Shown piece by piece: positions 1-6,221 of a stretch of DNA of 6,999 nucleotides (position 1 is the first letter of the stretch; every line of letters begins with the position of its first letter). A program made the position numbers and the translations under genes. The stretch is from Bacteroidota bacterium (GTDB lineage: Bacteria; Bacteroidota; Bacteroidia; Flavobacteriales; Flavobacteriaceae), in contig JAHZIZ010000005.1 of NCBI GenBank assembly GCA_022601215.1, positions 1-6,999 of the forward strand, read 5' to 3'. The notes beneath the pieces are model-generated. The model was not told the origin of the DNA, made no database searches, and was given only the letters and a program-made list of their open reading frames with translations.

Positions 1-180
1 TCCACTAAAATTTGAGCCTGCACACTTCAAACATTTTCTCTGTCATTAGAAAAAATCTGAACCCTCATTAACATGCTCAGAGTGGACAGACTTCAAATGA
101 TCTTGTAGTTTATTTGTCTTCATACTCTCAGCACCAAGCACTTTGCGACACAAACACATGGTACTTTCTCAACATCACTT
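1..180 (-). pseudogene. Decayed BED-type zinc finger of a eukaryotic hAT transposase-like gene (fragment, runs off the window)
   Basis: Read leftward, this stretch encodes a near-complete BED finger once one missing base is restored at about 150-152. The pattern is C-x2-C-x16-H-x4-H: the Cys codons are at 158-156 and 150-148, the His codons at 99-97 and 84-82. Between them lie KVLGAESMKTNKLQDHL and then SVHSEHVNE, ending in DFF. This spacing and wording match the finger of animal ZBED5, SCAND3, FAM200 and GTF2IRD2-type proteins, whose usual form is CVxCxKVLxxESMKPxKLxxHLxxxHP. The preceding residues VEKVPCV resemble the VEKPQCV that leads into such fingers. After DFF come two stops (48-43). 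A further shift reads EKMFEVCRLKF, plausibly the next segment, before another stop at 7-5. BED domains bind DNA in the nucleus of eukaryotes, and I know of none like this in Bacteroidota. The copy is dead, with at least two frame breaks and several stops. The right border is uncertain (about 170-205). Confidence 0.66.
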
Positions 181-959
181 TCGGTAAACAACGAGAAAAA
201 AACAAACTCAATAGAATCTTTAACGAAAACATCTTCAATCCAGAATTTCTGACCGTGAGAATCTCTTTCAGTAATAAAAGAAGCAGATGAATATTTATGG
301 ATTAAAGTTCCATCCCAATCGAAAATTGAAACTGGAAAGTTATCGTCACCAATCAAACAATACTCCTGTTTAGGAATGAACACTGACGTGGGGTCTAATC
401 TAAACTTATTTTCGTCATGAGTAAAAGTAAACAAAGGCACTAAACTTAAATCCTTCTCTAAAATGTTCACAGTTATGAACCGGTCAATTTGAGTGAGAAT
501 ATATTCTTGATTATTGTAATAAAAGACATTGGAGGTAATTGGGTTAAAGGACGGGGTCTTGGGTAACTGAATCTTCGCAAATGACAGGTCGTAAGGATCA
601 AAAAGAGTTAATACAGCCCCTTCTTGAGTTCCTAACTTTAGATAAAATTTTCCGTCAAATCTCTTATAAATTTGCTCAACATCTATGACACGTCCTAACT
701 TAGGAGGAAAATAAATGGTATGAAAAGAGGACCCATTAAATCGCTGCAAACATTGTTGTTTATCACTTAGAACAATTGTTCTAATGTCTAATATCTTTCC
801 TCCTATCCATAAAAACCCATCATCATCAAAAGTCATTGCCTTGATAACGTCTATTTCTAAACCATCTTGTTCTGTAAAGACCTTATGAAAAGCCTTTTCT
901 GATTGCCCGAAAGAAAGCGCGCAGAGAAATAGGAAAAACGAGAATATAATATGAGTCAC
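120..959 (-). CDS. Exported two-component-propeller (Reg_prop) protein, probably truncated at its 3' end
   Basis: The start is a GTG codon. The first 18 or so residues form a hydrophobic signal sequence (FSFFLFLCALSFG, then QSEK) suited to Sec export, although the usual N-terminal lysine or arginine is missing; RQK lies just upstream with only a CTG available as start. The mature N-terminus carries a Reg_prop motif: a TEQDGL lead-in (about 29-34) followed by DDDGFLWIGG (45-54). This signature is seen in periplasmic beta-propeller sensors of Bacteroidota, either on hybrid kinases of about 1,000 residues or on free-standing propeller proteins. Later strands (for example FDWDGTLIHKY) fit further blades, but I recognise no complete repeat set. 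The last 20 to 30 residues, including VPCVCVAKCL, belong to the hAT-like fragment described separately. The native protein is therefore probably cut at about residue 250-262, and the stop at 120-122 is accidental. It lies 81 bp downstream of the response regulator on the same strand and could be its target or a sensor partner. Confidence 0.6.
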   Translation of the reverse strand: MTHIIFSFFLFLCALSFGQSEKAFHKVFTEQDGLEIDVIKAMTFDDDGFLWIGGKILDIRTIVLSDKQQCLQRFNGSSFHTIYFPPKLGRVIDVEQIYKRFDGKFYLKLGTQEGAVLTLFDPYDLSFAKIQLPKTPSFNPITSNVFYYNNQEYILTQIDRFITVNILEKDLSLVPLFTFTHDENKFRLDPTSVFIPKQEYCLIGDDNFPVSIFDWDGTLIHKYSSASFITERDSHGQKFWIEDVFVKDSIEFVFFSLFTESDVEKVPCVCVAKCLVLRV

Positions 960-994
960 TTTCTGTCTCAGAAGGCTTGGTAATTTTTGATGTA

Positions 995-1002
995 TAAATA
1001 TA
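995..1002 (-). promoter_or_regulatory. Possible -7 promoter element (TATATTTA) before the propeller gene
   Basis: TATATTTA on the minus strand matches seven of the eight positions of the Bacteroidota -7 box TAnnTTTG. It ends 35 bases before the GTG start of the propeller gene. No TTG lies at the expected distance upstream, so support is weak. The same octamer occurs before the kinase gene. A-T rich spacers produce such matches by chance. Confidence 0.2.
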
Positions 1003-1040
1003 GCCTTTTGTTAGAATTTATAAGAAAGTAAGTCACCAAT

Positions 1041-1688
1041 CTAAAAATCCAGAATAAAAGTTTTATTCATCAAGGCCCAATGTGTAAGTGAATTAGTCCC
1101 TGTAGGAATAGTCAATTTAGAAATAATATTACTTCGGTGTTTCTCTACGGTACGTCTAGAAATAACCAGTGTATCGGCAATTTCTTGTGTGGTTCTCCTT
1201 TTGGCAATTTGCTTTAAAATAGTAAGCTCCGAAGGGGTTAAAAACTTGAGGCACGCTAAGGATTCTGTCGTAGAACTCAGTATTGAATTATCCAAAGAGT
1301 TGCTCAAATACTCACCTCCGCGCATCACGGTATCGATACACATGTCTATTTCCCTGAAAGAGTCTTCCTTAAGCAAATATCCTTTGACACCAATAGACAA
1401 CGCTTGCACAATATAATCCGACTCATCGTGAAAAGAGAGTATAATAAATTTTGTATTTGTGCCCTGTGCAATAGCTTCTTTAACCACTTCAAATCCAGTT
1501 AACAATGGCATATTAATATCCAATAGTGCCATGTCTGGTCTAAGTGATAAAATACTTTTCAAAGCTTCTTCACCATCGTTAGCACATGCGATGATATTGT
1601 AATGGCTTGCTTCCAATTCATCTTGGAGGCCCTTTAATAGTAGTGGGTGGTCATCTGCGATGACCAATCGTAAATCTCGTTTGTTCAT
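1041..1688 (-). CDS. Response regulator, NarL/FixJ family (receiver plus LuxR-type helix-turn-helix)
   Basis: A cytoplasmic transcription regulator of 215 residues, the usual length for the family. The receiver domain covers about residues 6-122, with the acidic pair D12-D13, the phospho-acceptor D57 in LLDINMP, the switch serine S85 and the conserved lysine K107 in GYLLKED. A linker leads to a LuxR-type (GerE) helix-turn-helix at about 148-195, beginning LTPSELTIL and containing the recognition helix SRRTVEKHRSNI. All receiver residues needed for phosphorylation are present. The ATG follows the stop of the histidine kinase by a single base, so the two are almost certainly co-transcribed and translationally coupled, and the kinase should be its phospho-donor. 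No Shine-Dalgarno site is visible, as is common in this phylum. The target genes are unknown; the downstream propeller gene is one candidate, by proximity only. Confidence 0.93.
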   Translation of the reverse strand: MNKRDLRLVIADDHPLLLKGLQDELEASHYNIIACANDGEEALKSILSLRPDMALLDINMPLLTGFEVVKEAIAQGTNTKFIILSFHDESDYIVQALSIGVKGYLLKEDSFREIDMCIDTVMRGGEYLSNSLDNSILSSTTESLACLKFLTPSELTILKQIAKRRTTQEIADTLVISRRTVEKHRSNIISKLTIPTGTNSLTHWALMNKTFILDF

Positions 1689-1689
1689 A

Positions 1690-3714
1690 TTAAGCTACTG
1701 GGGTAATTAATACAACTTCAGTTCCTTTATTTTTATTACTAGTTATTGATATTTTTGATTTTATTATTTTGGCCCGTTCCATCAATGTTTTCATACCTAG
1801 ACTTGTAGCCTGATTGATCTTTTCGGCCAATACAAACCCTTGACCGTTATCTTTTATTGCGGTCTTAATACTATTTACATCTCTTTCTAATACTATAGAA
1901 GCTGATTTCGCCTTGGAATGCTTTACCATATTAGTAAGCACTTCCTGAATAATACGATACAAATGTAAGGCACTCTCTCTTGATAAATCCTCATCTATAT
2001 TCTCAATTTCATGTGTAAAAAAAATATTAGAATGGGAATCTAATTCATTAATCATCGCTTCTACTGCCCCTGTAAACCCTAATTTATCCAACGTAGAAGG
2101 ATGTAAGCCACGTGCAATACTTCTTAACTCTCCGAGTGTGCCGTTCGCTAATGAAGTCATATCTGCATCATCTTTTTCTCTCGTTTTCTTTGTTAACAAC
2201 ATCAACTTCTGTCCTACACTATCGTGCAATTCCCGTGCAACCCGTTTCCGTTCCTCCTCCTGCGCCAATATTAAGTCTTGAGAAAACCGTTCTTGTAATA
2301 ATCGCCTTTGATGGGCAGCATTCTTGGAACGAATTAAAATTATTAAACCAAAAATGGCAGCTAGACCAAGTCCTCCAAAAAGCATCCATTGACCTCTAAT
2401 CTCATTTTTTGCATCAAGCAATTCAATATCACTTCGTTGTGCCAAAATTTTGGCATCCCTTTTTTCAGTTTCATACAAAGTCTGGTAATAGGATAACGCG
2501 TGTATCTTTTGCACATCGTTAATAGAATCTTTGATAGCATAATAGGCCTTAAAGTGACGATACGCTAGTCTTTCATTGCCTAAGTGATCATATGTTGTGG
2601 CTAAAAACTTCTGAGCATTCTGAATGTCTTCATACTGGGACCCTTCAAGTGCGTTTATCAAGTGCTCCTCTCCATACTGTAGCGCTGTTTTATAATTATT
2701 TTTAGCAAAATAATAATGCTTCAAACTTTTGATATAGGGAATTCTAGCCTGACCTTCAGTGTATTTATCTGGATGAGCCTCTAATTTGTCGATCCAAATT
2801 TTAGCAAGGGATATACTATCCATTTTGGAATAAGCTATGATCAGACTCCCGTATAAATTTGGAATATAAACATCAGGGCTTTCTACTTTGGCATTGGCCG
2901 AAATGGCTTTTTTTAAATTATCAATCTCTTCATCCCTATTACCTTTCTTTCTCGCATCTGTCGCCGCATTATAATACATGGATAATAAATGTCCGTTACT
3001 TCCTTTAGCTACCGCCAAGTCAATGGCAACATCTCGCTCCTTCTTTGCTTCTTTAAAAAAACTATTCTGACTATATAAAATAGACAATGTATTTTGGGCG
3101 CTCATAATATTGAAGGTGTCCTTTTCTTCATGAAATATCCTAGCGGCATCTTGCAAAACAATCGACGCTTCTGCAAAAGCTCCCATGAAGCTTAGCGTAC
3201 CCCCTTTGTACAGTTTAGCTATCCCTTCATATCGTTTGTGATTTCCCTTTTTCGCTTCGTTTTCAGCTTTTGAATAGTATGTTATGGCATCTGGGTACTG
3301 TCTCAAAAAATAGTAACTATCTCCTCCTTCAATAAAAAATTTAGCGAGAGCTTTATGGTCTCGTGTTCCACTTGCCTTTTTGAGAAAAGAATCAAAAATC
3401 TTTCTTCCTTCGGCCGCATTACCTTTACGATTATTTTGATAATAAATAAGAAGAGATGTATGCCATGTGGCAATTTCTAAAGAATCTAGCGTTAAGGCCA
3501 AATCAACAGTAGCATTTGCGATACTATCCGACTCGAATTTAGTTTCGGCAGCAATAAAACTGGACAAGCTATCTAGCCATTGCAATTTTGCACCTCCTTC
3601 TGATTCATTGATCAGGGTGCTTAATTCCTTAATGGTACCTTCCGTTGTTTCTTGTGCAGAGGAGAATATAGAAACAAAAGCCATCAATACAACAATGTAT
3701 CTTCTACGATTCAC
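1690..3714 (-). CDS. Sensor histidine kinase with periplasmic TPR domain (HisKA_3 / HPK7 type)
   Basis: I place the start at the GTG at 3714-3712, giving 674 residues. The frame stays open to an ATG at 3993, but that start would run through radA and add an implausible leader. From the GTG the protein begins VNRRRYIVVLMAFVSIFSSA, a textbook signal peptide with cleavage before Q21. Next come helical TPR-like repeats (roughly 105-415), one membrane helix (about 443-461, GGLGLAAIFGLIIL) followed by a positive stretch, then the kinase. The dimerisation box is EEERKRVARELHDSVGQ with phospho-histidine H497. The ATPase domain has an N box (E591, N595), a G1 box DNGQGF (622-627) and a GMKTLMERA motif (640-648). 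The expected topology is TPR sensor outside and kinase inside, with the signal probably a protein or peptide in the periplasm. HPK7 kinases pair with NarL-type regulators, which fits the gene one base downstream. A further possible start, ATG at 3684, would lose the basic part of the signal peptide. Confidence 0.9.
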   Translation of the reverse strand: MNRRRYIVVLMAFVSIFSSAQETTEGTIKELSTLINESEGGAKLQWLDSLSSFIAAETKFESDSIANATVDLALTLDSLEIATWHTSLLIYYQNNRKGNAAEGRKIFDSFLKKASGTRDHKALAKFFIEGGDSYYFLRQYPDAITYYSKAENEAKKGNHKRYEGIAKLYKGGTLSFMGAFAEASIVLQDAARIFHEEKDTFNIMSAQNTLSILYSQNSFFKEAKKERDVAIDLAVAKGSNGHLLSMYYNAATDARKKGNRDEEIDNLKKAISANAKVESPDVYIPNLYGSLIIAYSKMDSISLAKIWIDKLEAHPDKYTEGQARIPYIKSLKHYYFAKNNYKTALQYGEEHLINALEGSQYEDIQNAQKFLATTYDHLGNERLAYRHFKAYYAIKDSINDVQKIHALSYYQTLYETEKRDAKILAQRSDIELLDAKNEIRGQWMLFGGLGLAAIFGLIILIRSKNAAHQRRLLQERFSQDLILAQEEERKRVARELHDSVGQKLMLLTKKTREKDDADMTSLANGTLGELRSIARGLHPSTLDKLGFTGAVEAMINELDSHSNIFFTHEIENIDEDLSRESALHLYRIIQEVLTNMVKHSKAKSASIVLERDVNSIKTAIKDNGQGFVLAEKINQATSLGMKTLMERAKIIKSKISITSNKNKGTEVVLITPVA

Positions 3715-3768
3715 GAGATCAGGCCGTTGGTTTGTTAGTGTAAATATATCTATTTTAGCCGAAAGGAT
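3715..3768. promoter_or_regulatory. Divergent promoter region between the kinase gene and radA
   Basis: Only 54 bp separate the two divergent starts, so both promoters should lie here or overlap the coding sequences. Leftward, TATATTTA (3748-3741) is a seven-of-eight match to the Bacteroidota -7 box TAnnTTTG, 26 bases before the kinase GTG; a TTG sits at 3775-3773, a slightly long spacing. Rightward, TATTTTAG (3751-3758) also matches seven of eight, with a TTG at 3727-3729 spaced 21 bases upstream, but it would leave a very short leader. The two boxes are two bases apart, so the two transcription starts could interfere. GAAAGGA just before the radA ATG is too close to act as a normal ribosome binding site. 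Confidence 0.35.
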
Positions 3769-5133
3769 ATGGCAAAAACGAAAACAACTTTTTTCTGTCA
3801 AAACTGCGGCAGTCAATACAGTAAATGGCAAGGGCAATGTACTGCCTGTAAAGAATGGAATACTATTGCGGAAGAAATAATTCAAAAAGCGGAAAAAATC
3901 TCGTGGGATATCGCCGAAACCAAGACAAATAAAAAGGTTGTCAAGCCTCAAAAAGTATCTGAGATTTCGACACAATCGGAATCCCGACTCCACACAAGAA
4001 ATTCTGAACTAAATCGGGTCTTAGGAGGTGGTTTGGTCCCTGGATCTCTCACATTACTTGGGGGAGAACCTGGCATAGGAAAGAGTACCTTGATGCTTCA
4101 AGTAGCCTTACAATTACCTTTTAAAACACTTTATGTATCAGGCGAAGAAAGTGCTCAACAAATCAAAATGCGAGCCGAGCGAATTCATCCAAATAGTGAC
4201 CATTGTTATATACTGACTGAAACCAAAACACAAAATATCTTTAGGAATATTGCTGAAATGCAACCTGATATTGTAGTAATTGATTCAATTCAAACCCTCC
4301 AAACCGATTTTATTGAGAGCAGTCCCGGAAGTATTTCTCAAATACGAGAATGTACAACAGAGCTCATCAAGTTTGCTAAGGAAACAGCGACACCTGTTAT
4401 TCTCATTGGCCATATTACCAAAGATGGAAATATAGCAGGACCAAAAATATTAGAACATATGGTGGACACGGTTCTTCAGTTTGAGGGGGATAGGAACCAT
4501 GTATACCGAATTTTAAGAGCAAACAAAAACCGTTTTGGAAGCACCAATGAATTAGGCATTTATGAAATGCAAGGTAATGGGCTTCGCGAGGTTTCCAATC
4601 CGAGTGAAATTCTCATCTCCAAAAATGAAGAAGATCTTAGCGGAACGGCAATTTCGGCTACCTTAGAAGGCATGCGGCCACTTATGATTGAAATTCAAGC
4701 TTTGGTAAGCACCGCAGTGTATGGCACTCCCCAGCGATCTGCCACGGGTTATAATGCCAAACGTCTCAATATGTTGTTGGCAGTTTTGGAAAAACGCGCT
4801 GGTTTTAAATTAGGTGCCAAAGATGTATTCTTAAACGTAACTGGTGGAATTAGTGTGGACGACCCCGCTATTGACCTAGCGGTAGTTGCTGCTGTATTGT
4901 CATCAAACATCGACATCGCAATTGATAAGCGTATGTGTTTTGCTGCTGAAATTGGACTGGCTGGTGAAGTACGGCCAGTCACTAGGATCGATCAACGAAT
5001 TCTAGAAGCTGAAAAACTCGGATTCGAGAGTATTGTTATTTCAAAATATTGCAAACTTCCAAAAGACAATTACGGCATTCAACTCATCAAATTAGGAAAG
5101 GTGAATGATGTAGTGAAGCATTTGTTTGGTTAA
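3769..5133 (+). CDS. radA: DNA recombination and repair ATPase RadA
   Basis: This is a full-length RadA (454 residues, typical for the family). RadA is a cytoplasmic ATPase related to RecA and DnaB that processes recombination intermediates by promoting branch migration and strand loading. In order it shows a four-cysteine zinc finger at the extreme N-terminus (C10, C13, C24, C27), a Walker A loop GEPGIGKS (99-106), a Walker B strand ending in D172 (VVIDSIQTL), the RadA signature KNRFG (253-257), and a C-terminal Lon-protease-like domain of the catalytically inactive kind (about 285-454). The start is firm: MAKTKTTFFCQNCG is the usual beginning in this group, with the finger close behind it. 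All key residues are intact. It is transcribed away from the kinase gene and ends in a stop overlapping that of the aldo/keto reductase on the other strand. It serves as a housekeeping marker, with no sign of transfer. Confidence 0.97.
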   Translation: MAKTKTTFFCQNCGSQYSKWQGQCTACKEWNTIAEEIIQKAEKISWDIAETKTNKKVVKPQKVSEISTQSESRLHTRNSELNRVLGGGLVPGSLTLLGGEPGIGKSTLMLQVALQLPFKTLYVSGEESAQQIKMRAERIHPNSDHCYILTETKTQNIFRNIAEMQPDIVVIDSIQTLQTDFIESSPGSISQIRECTTELIKFAKETATPVILIGHITKDGNIAGPKILEHMVDTVLQFEGDRNHVYRILRANKNRFGSTNELGIYEMQGNGLREVSNPSEILISKNEEDLSGTAISATLEGMRPLMIEIQALVSTAVYGTPQRSATGYNAKRLNMLLAVLEKRAGFKLGAKDVFLNVTGGISVDDPAIDLAVVAAVLSSNIDIAIDKRMCFAAEIGLAGEVRPVTRIDQRILEAEKLGFESIVISKYCKLPKDNYGIQLIKLGKVNDVVKHLFG

Positions 5134-6170
5134 GGTGCAGGATTTGGCATGAACTGATGTACTTTTTCAATAGCACGCAATAACTCTTCAGAAAGAGACA
5201 CATGTATACTGGCAATGTTCTCCTTTAGTTGTGCCATGGTTGTAGCCCCTATGATATTAGAAGTAACAAATGGGCGTTCATTTACAAATGCCAATGCCAT
5301 TTGTGGAAGTGTCAAACCAAATTTGTTTGCTATGTCTGCATACATAGCAGTTGCCCGTAATGAAGATTCACTACTGTAACGGGAATAATTTGGAAATAAG
5401 GTTACACGAGCTCCTGCCGGTTTTTGATTATTTAAATACTTTCCAGACAGTACGCCAAAAGCCAGAGGAGAGTACGGTAAATAACCCACATTCTCCATTT
5501 GTAACACTTCTGAAAGGCCTACTTCATCTCTACGCTGCAATAAACTATAGGCATTTTGCACTGATACCATTTTCGTTTTTCCTTTTCGATGTTCTTCCAT
5601 ATAACGCATAAGCCCAAACGGTGTTTCATTACTCAGCCCAATATGTCTAATTTTTCCCTGCTTTACATAGCCTTCCAATCGGTCCAAAATAGCGCCAATA
5701 TTATCTTCCCATTGGGCATTATCTACATGATTATAATCTCTTACTCCAAAAATATTCACCGCACGTTCTGGCCAGTGCAATTGATAAAGATCTATATAAT
5801 CTGTTTGAAGTCGCTTCAAGCTCTTATGGATAGCATCATCCAAAGAAGCTGCGCTAAAATCAAGATGCTTTCTAATGTCTTTAAATATTCCTCTGCCAGT
5901 TCCTGTGATTTTGGTGGCCAAAATAACGTTATCTCTGTTTCCTGTTTTGGCGAACCAAGATCCTATATATTGTTCGGTTAAACCCTGAGTCTCCATTTTA
6001 AATGGCACGGCATACATTTCGGCGGTATCAAAAAAGTTCACCCCCTGTTCAAGCGCATAATCCATTTGTTCGTGACCTTCTAATTCGCTATTCTGATTGC
6101 CAAAAGTCATGGTTCCAAGGCATATTTTACTAACCTCAAGATCGGTGTTTGGGAGCTTGGTATATTTCAT
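5130..6170 (-). CDS. Aldo/keto reductase, Tas-like
   Basis: A cytoplasmic NADPH-dependent oxidoreductase of 346 residues, about the length of Escherichia coli Tas. The AKR catalytic tetrad is complete: D48 (NFFDTAE), Y53 (EMYAVP), K87 (ILATKI) and H132 (LYQLHWPER). The N-terminal lead LGTMTFGNQN, the motif HIGLSNETPFG and the late cofactor-binding segment SNIIGATTMAQLKEN fit the Tas/YajO-type branch. The physiological substrate of this branch is not settled, so I give no gene symbol. Its stop codon overlaps that of the convergent radA by four bases, leaving no room for a terminator between them. Upstream on the same strand, 51 bases (6171-6221) separate it from the CHAT gene. That spacer is A-T rich, with no clear hairpin, Shine-Dalgarno site or convincing TAnnTTTG box, so read-through from the CHAT gene is possible but not shown. 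Confidence 0.93.
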   Translation of the reverse strand: MKYTKLPNTDLEVSKICLGTMTFGNQNSELEGHEQMDYALEQGVNFFDTAEMYAVPFKMETQGLTEQYIGSWFAKTGNRDNVILATKITGTGRGIFKDIRKHLDFSAASLDDAIHKSLKRLQTDYIDLYQLHWPERAVNIFGVRDYNHVDNAQWEDNIGAILDRLEGYVKQGKIRHIGLSNETPFGLMRYMEEHRKGKTKMVSVQNAYSLLQRRDEVGLSEVLQMENVGYLPYSPLAFGVLSGKYLNNQKPAGARVTLFPNYSRYSSESSLRATAMYADIANKFGLTLPQMALAFVNERPFVTSNIIGATTMAQLKENIASIHVSLSEELLRAIEKVHQFMPNPAP

Positions 6171-6221
6171 ATATTAAATTCTGAAAAAGAAGTTTTGTGT
6201 GTATCAGGAAACCGCAAGGTA

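Noticed and set aside
972..1007. Inverted repeat AAGGCT (972-977) and AGCCTT (1002-1007) between the propeller gene and the response regulator, considered as a terminator.
   Set aside because: The stem is only six pairs with a loop of 24 bases and no T-run after it on the minus strand, so it does not look like an intrinsic terminator or a firm operator.
1189..1416. Plus-strand frame of 75 codons opposite the response regulator.
   Set aside because: It is antisense to conserved receiver and HTH codons and has no independent support.
3467..3880. Plus-strand open frame of 137 codons overlapping the 5' part of the kinase gene and the start of radA.
   Set aside because: It is antisense to a well-supported kinase, out of frame with radA, and its product resembles no family I know; it is a shadow frame.
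6171..6221. Spacer between the CHAT gene and the aldo/keto reductase, examined for a promoter, terminator or small RNA.
   Set aside because: No hairpin with a T-run and no convincing TAnnTTTG box with a matching TTG was seen; the region is simply A-T rich.
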